A DNA stretch of 5,206 nucleotides from JALSIF01 sp026981635 [NCBI: bacterium] (GTDB lineage Bacteria > 4484-113 > JALSIF01): NCBI GenBank assembly GCA_026981635.1, contig JALSIF010000046.1:1-5206 (forward strand), given 5' to 3'. Below are positions 4,621 to 5,206 of this stretch, one piece after another. The notes below the pieces were generated by a model, which had not been told where the DNA came from, did no database searches, and saw nothing but the letters and a program-made list of their open reading frames with translations. The position numbers were made by a program, and so were the translations under genes. Numbering within the stretch: position 1 is the stretch's first letter; the number at the start of each line of letters is the position of its first letter.

Positions 4621-5206
4621 CTAGCGGGCACTCATATTTTCCAGGATGACTGCCATCCCCTGGCCCACCCCGATGCACATGGTGGCCAGCCCAAAGCGGA
4701 CTCCCCGCCGCTTCATCTCCTTGGCCAGGTGCAGGGTGATGCGGGCGCCGCTCATTCCCAGGGGGTGGCCGATGGCGATGGCTCCCCCGTTCACGTTGAT
4801 ATCCTCCAGCCGCTCCATCAGATCAAGCTCCCGCAGGCAGGCCAGCACCTGGGCGGCGAAGGCCTCGTTTAGCTCAATCAGCCCGATGTCGTCAAGGCTA
4901 AGCCCGGCCCTGGCGAGGGCCTTTTTGGTGGCGGGCACCGGTCCCAGCCCCATGCAGGCGGGGTCAACCCCCGCCACCGCCGCGGTCACTATCCGGGCCA
5001 GGGGCTCAAGCCCGTGCTTCTCGGCATAGTCCAGCGAGGTGACTAGGCAGGCGGCCGCTCCGTCGTTTATCCCCGAGGAGTTTCCCGCCGTCACCGTCCC
5101 TCCCTCGCGGAAGGCGGGCCTTAGCTTGGCCAGTTTTTCCAGGGTGGTGTCCGGGCGGGGGTGCTCGTCCACCTCCACCACTACCGGATCACCCTTGCGC
5201 TGGGGG
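4621..5206 (-). CDS. Acetyl-CoA acetyltransferase (thiolase), C-terminal part (5' end outside window)
   Basis: Thiolases interconvert two acetyl-CoA with acetoacetyl-CoA (biosynthetic type) or split 3-ketoacyl-CoA in beta-oxidation. The frame is open to the window end, beginning [21 protein letters not shown]; about 195 residues, the second half of a usual 390-400, are visible. Counting from the GTG at 5181: [23 protein letters not shown] (20-44), the thiolase signature around [16 protein letters not shown] (105-109); [17 protein letters not shown] (131-147) with the catalytic H139; and MCIGVGQG (168-175) with the catalytic general-acid/base Cys C169. The acylated Cys is upstream, outside the window. 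The PQRKGDP and [20 protein letters not shown] text is closest to acetyl-CoA acetyltransferases of the AtoB/PhaA/ThlA group, but the substrate chain length cannot be decided from this half. The GTG at 5181 is an internal codon, not the start. It lies upstream of, and in operon with, the DinB gene. Confidence 0.92.
   Translation of the reverse strand, partial: PQRKGDPVVVEVDEHPRPDTTLEKLAKLRPAFREGGTVTAGNSSGINDGAAACLVTSLDYAEKHGLEPLARIVTAAVAGVDPACMGLGPVPATKKALARAGLSLDDIGLIELNEAFAAQVLACLRELDLMERLEDINVNGGAIAIGHPLGMSGARITLHLAKEMKRRGVRFGLATMCIGVGQGMAVILENMSAR

Noticed and set aside
4646-5029. Plus-strand frame opposite the thiolase
   Set aside because: Ser/Arg/Pro-rich antisense shadow; the minus strand carries clear thiolase active-site motifs.

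Overview
This is a GC-rich bacterial window with dense coding, short intergenic gaps, strong Shine-Dalgarno (SD) sequences and one clear sigma70-type promoter. No rRNA, tRNA, mobile element or CRISPR array is visible, so the organism cannot be fixed. A GC-rich palindromic hairpin at 1118-1142, with the composition of dispersed repeats I associate with Chloroflexota genomes, together with the gene mix, makes a Chloroflexota-like thermophile or anaerobe a plausible but unproven guess.

Layout: (1) 1-782, plus strand: the C-terminal ATPase half of an SMC chromosome-condensation protein, cut by the window start. (2) 812-1117, plus: a small, helical, unrecognised protein 29 bases behind it. (3) 1079-2419, minus: a secreted right-handed beta-helix protein, running tail-to-tail into the small gene with a 39-base overlap and a hairpin inside its last codons. 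(4) 2420-2524: a divergent control region with an exact TTGACA -35 box, a TAAGAT -10 box and a perfect 12+3+12 inverted repeat covering the -10 box. (5) 2525-4062, plus: a three-gene operon of two tandem paralogous six-helix membrane proteins and a small winged-helix regulator translationally coupled to the second one. (6) 4076-4118: a strong convergent terminator. (7) 4096-5206, minus: a DinB-family protein directly downstream of an acetyl-CoA acetyltransferase (thiolase), the latter cut by the window end.

The most interesting part is 2467-4062. It reads as a self-contained, probably autoregulated module: a regulator of the HTH_34 type (winged helix, related to ArsR/MarR folds), a 27-base operator-like palindrome on the only strong promoter, and two diverged copies of an uncharacterised membrane protein whose cytoplasmic N-terminus is more conserved than the rest. 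The function of the membrane pair is unknown, and no substrate can be assigned from sequence. The divergent beta-helix gene may share the operator. The thiolase-DinB pair looks like a separate acyl-CoA metabolism operon, and the SMC pair a separate chromosome-maintenance unit.
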